64,000 nt of DNA from Holothuria scabra (GCA_037179385.1 CM074188.1:23205318-23269317), one strand, 5' to 3'; numbered from the stretch's first letter, positions 1-12,169 are shown. A program made the numbers and translations. Notes: generated from the sequence alone by a model not told the origin.

Positions 1-256
1 GACCTTCAGGGCTAGAGCTAGCAGCCAAGTCCCCCCAACCTTATTTTGAAACAATAGGTAATCTCACACTTTTGTTATTTCTCTTCAAAGTATTGTTCCT
101 AATAATTTAGGACTTCTATATTGCATATTCAAGGTGAACAAAGCAATTACTCCTGGTAAATTTCATATTAAACTGAGGGGAGAAAATCGTCACATGATCC
201 TTAAGAGCTAGTAATGAAATAGGGCAGTCTACTGTCCTGGTTCAAGTTAGGGTGAC
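1..256 (-). mobile_element. Family A MITE, degenerate copy A1
   Basis: Matches the reverse orientation of the ~270-bp family A element: CCTTATTTTGAAACAA, then ATTGCATATTCAAGG, then CACATGAT and TTCAAGTTAGGGTGAC. The left end may be cut by the window or decayed; no TTAA border is preserved. Confidence 0.7.
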
Positions 257-908
257 AACTGCATTTTCTGTTTAACAAATGAGACACAAGTTGCCATTGC
301 CAGTAATTTGAAACCTATGTGCATATTTGTGTTCTTGTTATTTTCTATATATTTTCCATTTCCTAACGAGTAAAACAACAGAACTGTATGGTATATTTCA
401 CAAACCATAAATTATGATGTTATGATACTAAAATGATACTTTTTGGAGTTATTTTAGGCCCTGGTGTGATGATGTAATATGATCACATCAATGTGTTTTT
501 TTGGTCCAGTACAAATGGCATGATATTGTGGCAATTGATGGTAAAGAACTCTTTTCACATTTGCTAAATGCATTGTCAGTTTTTGTCAGAAGGGACTGAT
601 TACGGATTTTAAACAGGATTGATATTTATGGGAAGTACCGAATGGGGAACCATTCTGTAGTTCTTCTCAACTGTATAAACTGTTTTCTTTTTATTGCATA
701 AATTTTGTAGTTTCTTTTGTATTTGAGCATATGGTTCATGGAGTTTTAATCAAGTTTTCCCCTCTGTTGTAGAAGTAAAGCTATGATTGACTTTTTGATC
801 ATTTGAAGTGGAGCATTTAATGTAAGGGACAGCCACGGAATAGAAACAAAAGGCATTGTTGCTTGCTAGAGGGAACTGAGTGATTTGTGTTATTTTTTAT
901 CATGATCA

Positions 909-1430
909 GTTAGTTAGATGGAGTTTTACAGCCCAGTTTCCAACCAATTGGTTTAAAGGACCAAACCTCTCACCCCAAACTGCAATTTTGGTACCCGGGT
1001 ACCAAAATTCTCAATTGGCTCAGCTCTTTGATTGACAGCTAATTCAAACAATGCAGAGTGCCAAAGCTTATATTGCACAGCATGAACGAAACTGAGAGTG
1101 TTTTTATTATATAAATTGAGTTTTTCTATACTCATCATGAAGCAATAAACTGAGGTTGTGTCTGGATGAGGATGAATTTCAGACAATTGTGGGAGGGGCT
1201 TCAGTAAGAAGGTTAGAAGAATTGGTACTGTTTGGGGTGAGAGAACTGGGTCTTTAAGTTAAGTTGGCACTGTCCTTTTTTCCAGTTGTGGCTCACTGGC
1301 ATGTTTTTCCAACTCCATTGTTTATGAGCACCAAGCATAATGGCAGAAGGTTCCATTTGTGAAGTCTTCGGTATGACAGGACTTCCTGATTACAAGTCAG
1401 ATGCTCTAACCACTTGACCATGCAGTGGGC
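909..1430 (-). mobile_element. tRNA-derived SINE copy S1, split by a nested MITE
   Basis: Reverse-strand SINE: 909-952 and 1258-1430 match the ends of the family (TTAGATGGAGTTTTACAGCC at one end, CTAACCACTTGACCATGC, the reversed box A, at the other). 957-1253 is a family B MITE inserted into it. The SINE is therefore older than that insertion. Confidence 0.8.
953..1257. mobile_element. Family B MITE, complete, TTAA flanked
   Basis: TTAA at 953-956 and 1254-1257 flank a 297-bp element. Its ends are inverted: AGGACCAAACCTCTCACCCC on the left, and AGACCCAGTTCTCTCACCCC as the reverse complement of the right end. No meaningful coding capacity. A TTAA target fits piggyBac-type transposition, which is inference. 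Confidence 0.85.
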
Positions 1431-1774
1431 TATGATTAAAAATATAACCGGTCAACATGTGAACCCTTGACCATCCCCTTCTAGAATACTTCAAAACTGA
1501 TTTTTCTTCTAAGGACATACTTAGCAGCTGTCCTAAGCTGGGACAGTGTACTGCAATCTCAAATCTATCAATAACAAACTAACTGTACAGGACCTGAATG
1601 CATACTAGATATTTCAATGTCCCAGGGATTTGTTAGATGCAGTCCCCCTCTCCCCTTCCCTGCATAAAGATTTTTAAGATGCCCCATGGCTAGAGTGCGC
1701 TTACCCTTGATCTAGAGTAGAAAAATCCGATCAAGGACTGATCCACCCATCTATATCAATTTTATAGTTTGAAT

Positions 1775-2406
1775 CATATGGGAACGATTGGTTCACATAC
1801 CACAAGCTGCCACACGTAGCGACGAGTTAGTGTGTAAAACTGGCAGTAAAAATTCAAGGTTCATGCAACAAAACAGGTCATATCTAAACTTCTGTTACAA
1901 ATATCTTCCTATTTCAGTTGCTTTAGTGAGGATTAACTTGTTTTAAGTCTATTTACATTTCTTTCATAACTCTATGTAATTGCTGTCACTAACACAAAAC
2001 AAAATTTATGTCGCTGTTAGTAGTTTCGTGTACCCCATTTTACCTTACACCATGGACTGTTTTTACTGCCATTCATAACAGTTAATAAAAACGGCGTCAT
2101 GCTAGTAGATCTATACCCTGCGAACAGCATACCGCTGCTTATAGCGTTCTGCACCAGCGTTCAAACCAGTGAGCTTATCCTTAGTAATGTCTCCCAGTTG
2201 TTACATGTGCTTTTCACAATAGGATGAACGTAACACAGTTACAACAACAATACATCTGTTCGCCGCGGCAATATACACGAACGATACGCGATACCTATGT
2301 AAATAATGGTGTCGTCTAAATCTTTGTTTACATTCGACGATGCATCCGGTATCTGTTGCGCGATAGGTTTCTATGTGAACCAAATCACGAGAATCGTTCC
2401 CATATG
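1775..2406. mobile_element. CpG-richer element with terminal inverted repeats (632 bp)
   Basis: The left end starts CATATGGGAACGATT then GGTTCACATA; the right end reads TATGTGAACC ... AATCGTTCCCATATG, its inverted match with about 10 extra bases between the two blocks. The interior, mainly 2,090-2,405, is visibly richer in CG dinucleotides than its surroundings. A 71-codon reverse frame inside is not recognisable as a transposase. The superfamily is unknown and no clear target duplication was found. Confidence 0.65.
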
Positions 2407-3994
2407 GCCCTCGCACTCAGAATCACATCTAGGGATTTGGATCTACCCATGGTCTCAAGCCAGATTTTGAGTGAAGGAGCAAAAAACTGAGTCTTAAAGT
2501 CCATAGGATTGATGTGACCTGAGGTCAGAATGGACTTATGATGCAACATCCCTTTTCTGCAGAATACAAACACAAAGTACCGTGACAGATTTGGTTCCAT
2601 TCCAAAATTATATCCCATAACCCTTAGTAATTGCCAGTTTAAAATGTCTTTTTCATTTCTTTTACCTTTTGTTACCAATCCTTTTTGTTTTGAAAAGTCA
2701 TGAAAAAATCTTGATAGTTAGGGTTAGGGCTACCTGCTTTTATATTCCTCAAGGGCAAATAGACAGTCACACCAGAGTTGCTTACAAAAATTAGTAAACT
2801 TTTGAAATGCAAATCAAGTTCTCAGTTGCTATTGACAAGTGTCTAAATAGAGGCAAAGAGGTGGTTCCAGGGGTTTAACCACTGTGATCAAAGACCCCTG
2901 AGCCAATTTTGAAGTGTGTGGCTAATCATCAACGCAGCCCAATTTATTCCAATAAAATAAACGTAGTTTATAGTGGTCCAAAATAAAGTTTAAGGCAGCC
3001 CAGAATACCACTGGAGCCCCCACATAACAGCTGGTGCCCGATGACCCAACTTTGAAAAAAAAAGGATGGCAAAATATGGCAAAAAAAGTGATCACTATAA
3101 ATGTTATTATGATCAAAGCACAAATGTGGCACCATTTCAAATCTGAAAAACTGAAAGAAAATTTCTTCAAAGGAGAGGAACAACCCCTCACCTTGGACCC
3201 TTCTCCTTTGTCATACTCCAAATGCTCAATGATGCAATCATGGCAATGCTCCTGCCTCGAGTTTATATTCTCCCTGATGAGTAAAATGAACGAGTAGCAA
3301 AATACTGTGATTGAAAGTCAGTTAACAGTTGAAAGTGCTTGTACCTGATATTTTCATTTTCTACACAAGGCAGCTGTTTTCTATTATCCAGCTTGCATTT
3401 TCTTGAATGTCTGAAAATTGTGCAACTCCGTTTTTCTTTTTTTATTTCTTTTGAGTCATGCTTTTACTGTAATCGTTACAATCAGGGATACCTATGGGTC
3501 CACAAAGGTCCATGTTTACTTAGGTCTGAACTGATGATAAGTGGTCAGGTGTCTGTCCCTGTACTTTTAGGGTTAACTCCAATGACTAGTTAAAACTGGA
3601 AAATGTCTTGTCATTATTTCCTGTAACAGCCTTTTCTATTGGCCTTCTTTGAGCCACTGAAGGGGGTGCCATTACTTAGCACAATATATTACAAACAAAA
3701 TAGGATCTTTGGAAATAAGGTAACTGTTTGCATGCAACCTGTTGAATACTTGTTTGGTTTCAGTATCAGGGTTTTGCTCTTTATTGGAGAGAAAGACACA
3801 AAGTGACCATTACTGTCATTAAAAGGGGGGAGAAAACATGTAAAGGTAATGGACCAGTGTGTAAGTGTAAAGATGATGTTTATTCACAACTGGAGAGTTG
3901 TGGGGAAAACCAATGGTAAAACTGTTTAAATGAAAAGGTAATCCTCCTAGAATACTTACCATGCAGTTATGATAATATACACTTTAAAGACAAA
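2407..3994. other. Non-coding stretch, nothing recognised
   Basis: Short open frames on both strands around 2,920-3,300 overlap one another and match no family I recognise. No splice-bounded exon or repeat with clear borders was seen. Confidence 0.5.
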
Positions 3995-4212
3995 AGAGTG
4001 AACCTGGTCACTCTATAATTGAGTAAGAGGTATGAATTCACTCTAGTAGATAGTTAATTCACTCCAGAAAGAATAAAATTGACTCCAATTTGAGTGGAAC
4101 TTCATTCTTTAATGAGTGCCTCCATGGATCACACTTCTTTTAAAAGTGGTCCCTCCACTCTGTAGGCACTCTATCAAAGAGTCAAAATGATCACTTTGAA
4201 AGTGAATGACCC
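3995..4212. repeat. Cluster of direct and inverted CACTC/GAGTG motifs
   Basis: AGAGTGAACCTGGTCACTCT forms an inverted pair at the left end. TTCACTC recurs, ACTCCAATTTGAGTGG is another inverted pair, and CACTCTGTAGGCACTCT is a direct pair. The block ends where a SINE begins. It could be a foldback element or a motif cluster; it has no recognised family. Confidence 0.4.
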
Positions 4213-4449
4213 TGTGTTTGGTCTTACAGCAGAGCATTTGCCTTTCACCCAAAAGGCCAGAGTTCAATTACCAGGTTGAGTCATACCAAAGACTCTAAAT
4301 ATGGAACCTACTGCCATTGTGCATGATCCTCCACATAAGCACTGGAGTAGGGAAAACAAGCCAGTGAGCTACAATGGAAAAAGGCTGTGGCCGTCTCAAC
4401 TTAAACCATATTAGATTGGAAACTGGGCCGTAAAACTCCATCTAACTAA
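4197..4449 (+). mobile_element. tRNA-derived SINE copy S2
   Basis: A diverged tRNA-like head (box B-like AGTTCAATTACC) is followed by the shared body: GTCATACCAAAGACTCTAAA, AACCTACTGCCATTGTGC, AAAACAAGCCAGTGAGC, and the end GGGCCGTAAAACTCCATCTA. Confidence 0.8.
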
Positions 4450-4806
4450 CACTCTTCTCTTCTTGAAGTTAATGTTTGCTTTATTCCGGTGACCTTAACA
4501 ACTTTCACCCTTCTATCAATTAAAATTTTGCTTTTTTCGGAGTGTACCATTGTTTCAAACTTTTCTCCACCCTTTTAATATAATAGTTTATTCTATGAAG
4601 TGTACACGTTTTAGTTTCAATGGGGTTTTTCAGCACCTTTGCATTTTTTGCAGTAATATTTATAGATATTCCCTTTTCAAATCTCTAAGTGATTACCTAA
4701 GGGTTCATTCACCATACATGGAAATGTCCCAAGTCTTTTGCTATAGTTTCTTATGCATTCAACTTTATTCATAAATGAATCTGAACAAGCAAATGATGAT
4801 CAGACA

Positions 4807-4985
4807 TTAAAGGGGAAGTTTAAGCAAAAATTTAATTTTCATATATGAAAGAGGAACCAAATCTACACAGTGGTGAAAGTTTCATTCAAATCCGACATGT
4901 ATTTCTCAAAATATCGGCAAATGAAGTCAGTAGATTTGTGTTCAAAAGTGAGTTTGAGGGCAGTAGAACTTAAGCTCAGGCACTC
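4807..4985 (+). mobile_element. Family C repeat copy C1
   Basis: Starts at TTAAAGGGGAAGTTTAAGC and is about 75-80% identical by eye to the reverse complement of 11,990-12,169. The left end resembles the TTAA-type MITE ends; the right end is not clearly defined. Confidence 0.65.
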
Positions 4986-7900
4986 TCTACCTGTAACTCT
5001 ATCATTCCATTATATATTTGGATGAGGGATGGCTAGCATTCAAGAAAATGAAATTAAATCCAAAACGAAAACAATGTAAATGTGTAAAAGAAATTATGTG
5101 TCGCCATTCAGACGTCGTTAGATTCAATAATCTAGATAATATTAAAAAGTATTTGCAAGCCGCAAACTTTCCTAGAGACCATATTTTTATTGTTGTTCAA
5201 GTAGTGGTGTGGTTAAATAAATATAATTTTGAGGCAGTTTTCATGTGTATAAACAAACAAAGCTTATTATCACTGTGCTTATGGAACTAATCAAAATATC
5301 AACTTTATGGAACATTGAAATTAACTTCATGAAAGAATGAGTTTAATGCTTTCAAATGATGTAGCAATTTGTAAGCCACACTGCCAGGAAAAATAAACAC
5401 AACAGTCTTATTGCATTTTATTTCATTTTCATCTACTTGTTTTTCCACAATATTTGAGATTGATTGCTGCAATTTACAGAAATAAAGTTAGAAAATTACA
5501 TGATATCAAAATACTTTGAAGGGAAGCCCTCTAAAAAACCCATAGGGTTTGTCCAGTAGGGTGCTCCCAAGAAAAGGAGAGAAGAAAAGTACTTTCAATG
5601 TCTTTATACTCTTTAATAAGAAGATATTAATTATAAAAATACCATGATATAAGGATGTGGAGATATATTTTATTTTGGGTGCCCCTGAAGATATGATTAA
5701 ACTGTATCAACTTTTTGGTCTTATTTATTGAAGGGGCAATCAGAATTTTTCTTTCCAAGTTTTCCATGACTTTGATTCTGCACAAAATGAGACATTGAGT
5801 TGAAACTAACAAAAATTGATGTTTCATGGTCTGACACTGAGATTCATTGCTGTATGGATGAGGCTGTCTAGTCTTGCATCTGTGTGGATATTTTTACCTG
5901 AATAATATTATAGAATGCCCATTCAACAGGAATTCACACAAAATTAGTGTTTCTTCCCATAAGTGTACGAGGGTATAATTTTCTGTGAGAGGGCAAGAGC
6001 ATTTTTTGCCCGAATAATATTACTGTTTATCATGTTTTGTCCATGTTTTGCTCGAATATACCAACTGCTCTTGCTGGTATTGGGAGGGCAAGTGCACCCC
6101 CCATCCCCCTTTTTAATATGCCTATGTTTATTCCTGCTTGAAAGACCTCTATAATAAGTGTTGAATCGATTCTGATAAAAAAGCAGTTAAAAAAGGAAAA
6201 ATGGAAAAATAAAGTGCTGGAATAAAGGTTAATATTCCCTGTCAAACTCTGATTACCCCTTTAAGTAAATGCCAGTTTGAAATGCAATGATACGAAGAAT
6301 TTTTATGGAATGAAAATTAGGATAATGACAATTGTCTGTCACACTAGGGTGTAAGGTGACATATTAACTCATCAATAAATTTACTCCTGGGGGGAATACA
6401 TTTGCTAAGCGAGTTGTTTTGGTTTTTGTATTATAGGGACCTCCAGGGTATTGAATTCTAGTCTGGAAGTATTCAGTTAAATCATCCTTGAAATTAAGCA
6501 AGCTTGCTCTCACCTCTGGTTAATGATGGTCATTCATTTTTACTCAACTTGCCTTTCCAAAAATCAGGTTGCAAAGTTTACAGGAAACCATATCTAAAGA
6601 AATTTTAATGCTTGCAAATATTTTTTATTAAACTTGATTGGATTGAGGTAGAATTTTTTATTTTTGTTAAAAAAATTACACAAAAAAAAGTTAAAAAAGA
6701 AAAAAGTTCAAGTATAAAACCCTATGATATTTTTCTGAAGGCAACTTTTCTCAGAAATATCAAATTTCATATCCTCAGAAAGTTATGGAGTCAATTAAAC
6801 CCTATTGTAGTAACACTGGCAAAAAATAGAATAACCTTTCCTTTTCTAACACAACTGTCACTATTAGTTTCCCTCCCTCCCCCCACCTTCTACATGTTCC
6901 TTAAATTTACCCCTTCTTCTCAAAGGGTTATGCTTCATCTGCAAGTGTAAAAGAAGTTTCTTGTTTTAGTGAAGGCTTGCCAAGAAAAGATCTCCCAGAT
7001 CTGCCAATGTCTGAACTCCCAACTTTGGTAAACAAAGCATCAAAATTAAGTACAGTTTACCTATATAGCTTTATTTAATAAGTAATGGACTATACCAACT
7101 CACTAGTAATAAAATAAACACATCTTAATTCCCTCATATGTATAATAGAATAGTCCAGAACAAGCCCCTCCCCCTTTTTTTCACTGTGACAACCAAAGTG
7201 TACAACAGTGCAAGGCTTTTGAACCAAGCAAACAGAGTGTAGTTAATGATACAGATAGAAGAGAACAATATTACCACAGCAAGTTCTGTACATTTGGATT
7301 AATTTATTTTAGCCCATTCTAATGGATTTATAAGGGAAATTTTGGTAAGTTTGACAAGATACTTGTATATTCTTTCAATTTCTGGTTTAAAATGGTTTTT
7401 TGTTTTGTCTTATCTCTTGCTTGTGAGTTGAAATTCGAAGCATCCTTCCAGACCAGTGTAAAGAATGTACTGTATATGTGTGTCTGCTGCATAAGGTGAT
7501 TACTCAAGAAAATGTACACAAACTGCGGTTTAAAATTGAATGGGAGAGAGGTGTGTGTCTCTTGGGTGGAGGTGATAGTATTGATCCAGGAGTAGGATTT
7601 GAAAAGATGGAGTCACAGTGTGTCAGAGGTGGCTGTTGGTAGAAGGATGGCAAACATTGGGAAGTAAGTGTGAAACTTCCTTGTCAGCAGAGGTGATGAG
7701 AAAAGCAAATTATCTCAAGTATTGGCTTGGGATGCATGCTTGAAAGAATCTGCATCTCTTACATGCTCCTTGAAGTATCTGTACACAAGTGCAAGGTATT
7801 TCATATGCATAATAATACATATTTTTGTAGTAATATAATAGTAATGGGGCAGTAGGGGATAAATTATGCTCACTGCATATATTCCTTTCATAATGCTCAA

Positions 7901-8755
7901 AACACATTTCAAAGAAGTAATTTGAAAAAGTGCCCTTTTGTATTGTCAACTAACTTCTTTTTAGTTTCCCAGTTATTTTATTACAATTTAAATATATTTA
8001 ATGTTTTTTTTTAGTGTTATATTTTTACTTTTATATTGCGGGATACAGGACTAGACTTCATCATAGTTTCATTAGTTCTGATAAATTGCACTGCATAATT
8101 TGGTCTTAAAGTAAAAAAAGCACACTATTTTACCATTGTTTCAGGGTAAGCTGTGTGAAAGAATTAAGATAACCTTTTAAAAAAGGTTTGAAGTAGCTAT
8201 GGGTTGTCTTTATTTATGCTGTCCCCTTGCCAGCATTCTCTGACCAGAATATCGTGAATCTCTGTCTATAGTCTGTAGCATACTGTTGATTGGCTTAACA
8301 GTTAATGTGAAAATGCTATTTTGGATTTTGCAATCAGAATTCTGCAACCTTTTGTAGGACGTACTGTACATCTCAGTGCTTATACTTTCATTGAGGGCGT
8401 ACTATTAACTTCTATCACATATCAAGTTCTCATGCATGAAGCACTGAGATTTTTGGGTGAATAGATAAGTTGGGGATGAAAACCCTTGCAGCAAAAATAC
8501 CAAAAAAGCAGGCTATGAAATTGTGGAAGAATTCCTATAGAACTATCTTCAAATAAAATAAAATGTTTATGCCCATATCTTCCCCCACCTAACCACGCAT
8601 TTTTTCCAATTTAAATGAATGTTATTGCACATGTATGTGCAAATGTATTCATTTCTTCTATCACCACCACCAACTTGGTGACACTATGTAACACATACGT
8701 GCTGGTGTGTCGTAAAACCCCATTTAACTATCTATCTATCACCACCATATCCCAT
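4986..8755. other. Non-coding stretch, nothing recognised
   Basis: AT-rich sequence with scattered short frames. The 90-codon + strand frame at 5,018-5,290 begins with a basic segment but shows no recognisable domain or supporting splice structure. No RNA gene was seen. Confidence 0.5.
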
Positions 8756-8901
8756 GGGTGGAAAAAGTTGGGAAGCTGGGTGGCTCCTTCTTGGGAAATT
8801 TTGGCATCCGGAAGGAAATTTAGACAGTTGGAAGGAAATTTCCCATTTATGTACATGAAAACATGGGAAATTTAACTCCCTTCCAAGGAAATAATTTCAC
8901 T
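8756..8901 (+). repeat. Family E repeat copy E1 (GGGAAATT-rich, ~150 bp)
   Basis: Reads GGCTCCTTCTTGGGAAATTT, then GGAAGGAAATT twice, and ends CTCCCTTCCAAGGAAATAAT. The same series occurs at four other places in the window. It directly abuts the 77-bp minisatellite. Confidence 0.75.
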
Positions 8902-10281
8902 GGTCTGGCTGAAACCAATTAGTTGGAAACTAAAACTAAAAAAAGGTAGTGAGCGGCAACTGAAAAAAGGCCATGACTGGTCTGACTGAAACCAATCCGT
9001 TGGAAACTAAAACTAAAAAAAGGTAGTGAGTGGCAACTGAAAAAAGGCCATGACTGGTCTGACTGAAACCACCAATCAGTTGGAAACTAAAACTAAAAAA
9101 AAGGTAGTGAGCGGCAACTGAAAAAAGGCCATGACTGGTCTGACTGAAATCAATCAGTTGGAAACTAAAACTAAAAAAAAGGTAGTGAGCAGCAACTGAA
9201 AAAAAGGCCATGACTGGTCTGGCTGAAACCAATCAGTTGGAAACTAAAACTAAAAGAAGGTAGTGAGCGGCAACTGAAAAAAGGCCATGACTGGTCTGAC
9301 TGAAACCAATCAGTTGGAAACTAAAACTAAAAAAAAAGGTAGTGAGCGGCAACTGAAAAAAAGGCCATGACTGGTCTGACTGAAACCACCAATCAGTTGG
9401 AAACTAAAACTAAAAAAAGGTAGTGAGCGGCAACTGAAAAAAGACCATGACTGGTCTGACTGAAACCAATCAGTTGGAAACTAAAACTAAAAAAAATGGT
9501 AGTGAGTGGCAACTGAAAAAAAGGCCATGACTGGTCTGGCTGAAACCAATCAGTTGGAAACTAAAACTAAAAGAAGGTAGTGAGCGGCAACTGAAAAAAG
9601 ACCATGACTGGTCTGACTGAAACCAATCAGTTGGAAACTAAAACTAAAAAAAAAGGTAGTGAGCGGCAACTGAAAAAAAGGCCATGACTGGTCTGACTGA
9701 AACCACCAATCAGTTGGAAACTAAAACTAAAAAAAGGTAGTGAGCGGCAACTGAAAAAAGACCATGACTGGTCTGACTGAAACCAATCAGTTGGAAACTA
9801 AAACTAAAAAAAATGGTAGTGAGTGGCAACTGAAAAAAAGGCCATGACTGGTCTGACTGAAACCAATCAGTTGGAAACTAAAACTAAAAAAAAGGTAGTG
9901 AGTGGCAACTGAAAAAAGGCCATGACTGACTGGTCTGACTGAAACCAATCAGTTGGAAACTAAAACTAAAAAAAGGTAGTGAGCAGCAACTGAAAAAAGA
10001 CCATGACTGATCTGACTGAAACCAATCAGTTGGAAACTAAAACTAAAAAAAGGTAGTGAGTGGCAACTGAAAAAAGGCCATGACTGACTGGTCTGACTGA
10101 AACCAATCAGTTGGAAACTAAAACTAAAAAAAGGTAGTGAGTGGCAACTGAAAAAAGGCCATGACTGGTCTGACTGAAACCAATCAGTTGGAAACTAAAA
10201 CCAAAAAAAGGTAGTGAGCGGCAACTGAAAAAAGGCCATTGCTGGTCTGACTGAAACCAATCGGGTTAGAAACTAAAACTA
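8902..10281. repeat. ~77-bp minisatellite, about 18 units, with 4-unit higher-order repeat
   Basis: Each unit reads GGTCTGACTGAAACCAATCA, GTTGGAAACTAAAACTAAAA, an A run, GGTAGTGAGCGGCAACTG, an A run and GGCCATGACT. Length varies mainly through the A runs and an extra ACC. Units from 9,216 to about 9,848 form two copies of a four-unit block (period ~317 bp). The reverse strand stays open for up to 98 codons only because the unit lacks stops in one frame; it is not a gene. Confidence 0.95.
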
Positions 10282-11034
10282 ACTGATATTATCATGACAT
10301 CCACTGCTGGTTTGGGTCTTGTTATGTTCACTGAAGCATTTAAAGCTGTTGCACACTAAGACAAAAATCCCTTCTTGGAAACCTTACAAATTTAGCATTA
10401 AAATCTTCTATACAGCTAAATGGCACTTACAGAAAATTCTCCTATGGCAGTAACCCTATTGTAAAATGTCTGGATTTTCCCCCTTTTCTTTGCTTAAAGA
10501 CTGATTAAATAGATTTGTCTTTTTGCATAAGCTCTGCTTCCTAGTCTCAAAAATGATCAAATGCCATGGATTTCATTGAACTCTGCTCCTACATTATACA
10601 GTAACAAACCACAATCTCTTCTCTAAATCCTCCTTCTTTAAGATGTATCCTGCTTCTTTAGTTGCCCCTATTGTGAATTTATCCTTACTGCTTTTTTGTA
10701 GCTATTATGTTCATGAAAGATTTTCCACTGATCATGAGACAGTTGTTGCTGCTTTGTAAAAATGGTTGGGCTCCATTCACACTCTGTACTCACTGAGTGA
10801 TCAAGTCTGCAGTCACAGTTTGTTTAGGGCTATTGTCATTGAAATAAGCTTCCATTGTTGGACTTCCATAAAATCATTGATTTATGGATCTGCTTGGAAA
10901 AGGAAGTCTAATATAGCCAGTGGTGATTGCACAGTCAAATAATGCTTTGCTTGACCACTCTAAATAATCTTGGTATATGGGGATTTGGGGGAAGTCAAAA
11001 GGATTGCTGTGGTGTGTGGAGTGACATACTAGGT
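10282..11034. other. Non-coding stretch, nothing recognised
   Basis: Unique-looking AT-rich sequence between the minisatellite and the next MITE; no exon, RNA or repeat border was seen. Confidence 0.5.
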
Positions 11035-11321
11035 TTAAAGGGCAAGAGCAGTCACCCCAAACTGAAGTAGTGTAGTAGACTGTCTAGTTTCATGATTGGC
11101 TGTTGGGAGTCATGTGACAAGGATTTTTCCATTCAAATGTCGAATTTGAATGGGAAAAAAAAAAATGAATTTACAAGGAATCACTGCTTGGTTTACCATG
11201 AATAGGCAAAAGTAAAGTCATAAAATGTAATGAAAGATACTTTGAAGAGAAATAAGATGAAAATTGTGCTATTTAGCTTTTTCTTCAATTTAAGTTAAGA
11301 GGGACTGCTCTTTACCTTTAA
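11035..11321 (+). mobile_element. Family A MITE copy A2, complete, TTAA at both ends
   Basis: TTAA 11035-11038 and 11318-11321. The left end is AGGGCAAGAGCAGTCACCCC; the right end is GGACTGCTCTTTACCT, its degraded inverse. Internal landmarks are GTAGTGTAGTAGACTGTC, ATGATTGGCTGTTGGGAG and GTCATGTGAC. Confidence 0.9.
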
Positions 11322-11394
11322 CGGATCTCTTGATGTAAAAGAAAGTGAAACCAAAGTCCTTTTTTGATGATACTTAGCATCATCAAACTTACAG

Positions 11395-11665
11395 CACAAT
11401 GTAGTCACCCCAACTTGAATTGATGTGAGTAATAGACTCTTGTTACATGACTGGCTCTTGAGAGTCATGTGACAAATTTTTTTCACATCAAATGTGAAAT
11501 TTTATAGTAACCCTTTAGTTTGCCTTGAATGTTGAATATTGGAAGTCATAAAATATTATGAAATATACTTTGAAGAGAGTTAAGAAGAAAATTGTAAGAT
11601 TTTGTTGTTGCTTTAAAATATGTTTGGAGCCAGTCAGGACTGCTCTTGAAAGTGAGATATGAACC
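11395..11665 (+). mobile_element. Family A MITE copy A3, degenerate
   Basis: AGTCACCCCAACTTGAAT, then GACTGGCTCTTGAGAGTCAT and TGTGACAAA, closing with GGACTGCTCTTGAAAGT. Only 73 bp separate it from copy A2 in the same orientation; the TTAA ends have decayed. Confidence 0.8.
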
Positions 11666-11989
11666 ACATCGATCTATTCCCTGTCCTCAATTGCATTCCC
11701 CAATAGCAATATATTGAAAAGAAAGGCTTAAGGTCATAGCAGGATTTATTGTGTTATAGGGGTACTTATTCTAAGCTTTTTGGTGAAATTTGCTTAATTG
11801 AAATTATATATGTGGTTCTCAAGATCAGTGCACATAAAGTTTTCACACTTTCAACAAAAATTCAACTTGAAGCAAGCACATATGACATCATATCCCCACA
11901 TTAGTGTCCAGTCTTTTGTTCAAGTTCAACACAAATTTAACAGTCTGATAAAACAAAGTCAAACGTACCAAGCATTCCTTGCCAAAGCG

Positions 11990-12169
11990 AGGAAGTGATA
12001 TAAGCCCCACTGTCCTCAAACTCACTTTGGAACACATATCTGTTGACTTCATTTGCTGCTATCTCAGAAAAATACATGTCCAATTTGAATGGAATTTTCA
12101 CCACACTGTGACTACTTGGTTCCTCTTTCACGTATGAAAATTGAATTTTTGCTTAAACTTCCCCTTTAA
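11990..12169 (-). mobile_element. Family C repeat copy C2
   Basis: Reverse complement of copy C1. It ends GCTTAAACTTCCCCTTTAA and includes CTCAAACTCACTTTGGAAC and CTTCATTTGCTG. No clear far terminus. Confidence 0.65.

Noticed and set aside
8936..9232. 98-codon reverse open frame with internal protein repeats
   Set aside because: It lies inside the ~77-bp minisatellite; unit length varies through A runs, so the frame is not kept along the array. Not a gene.
8902..10281. CRISPR-like regular repeats
   Set aside because: The units are contiguous head-to-tail with no unique spacers, and the genome is eukaryotic.
8902..10281. Interferon-response-like GGAAACTAAAACTAAA in each minisatellite unit
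   Set aside because: Spacing does not fit GAAANNGAAA, so there is no support for IRF binding.
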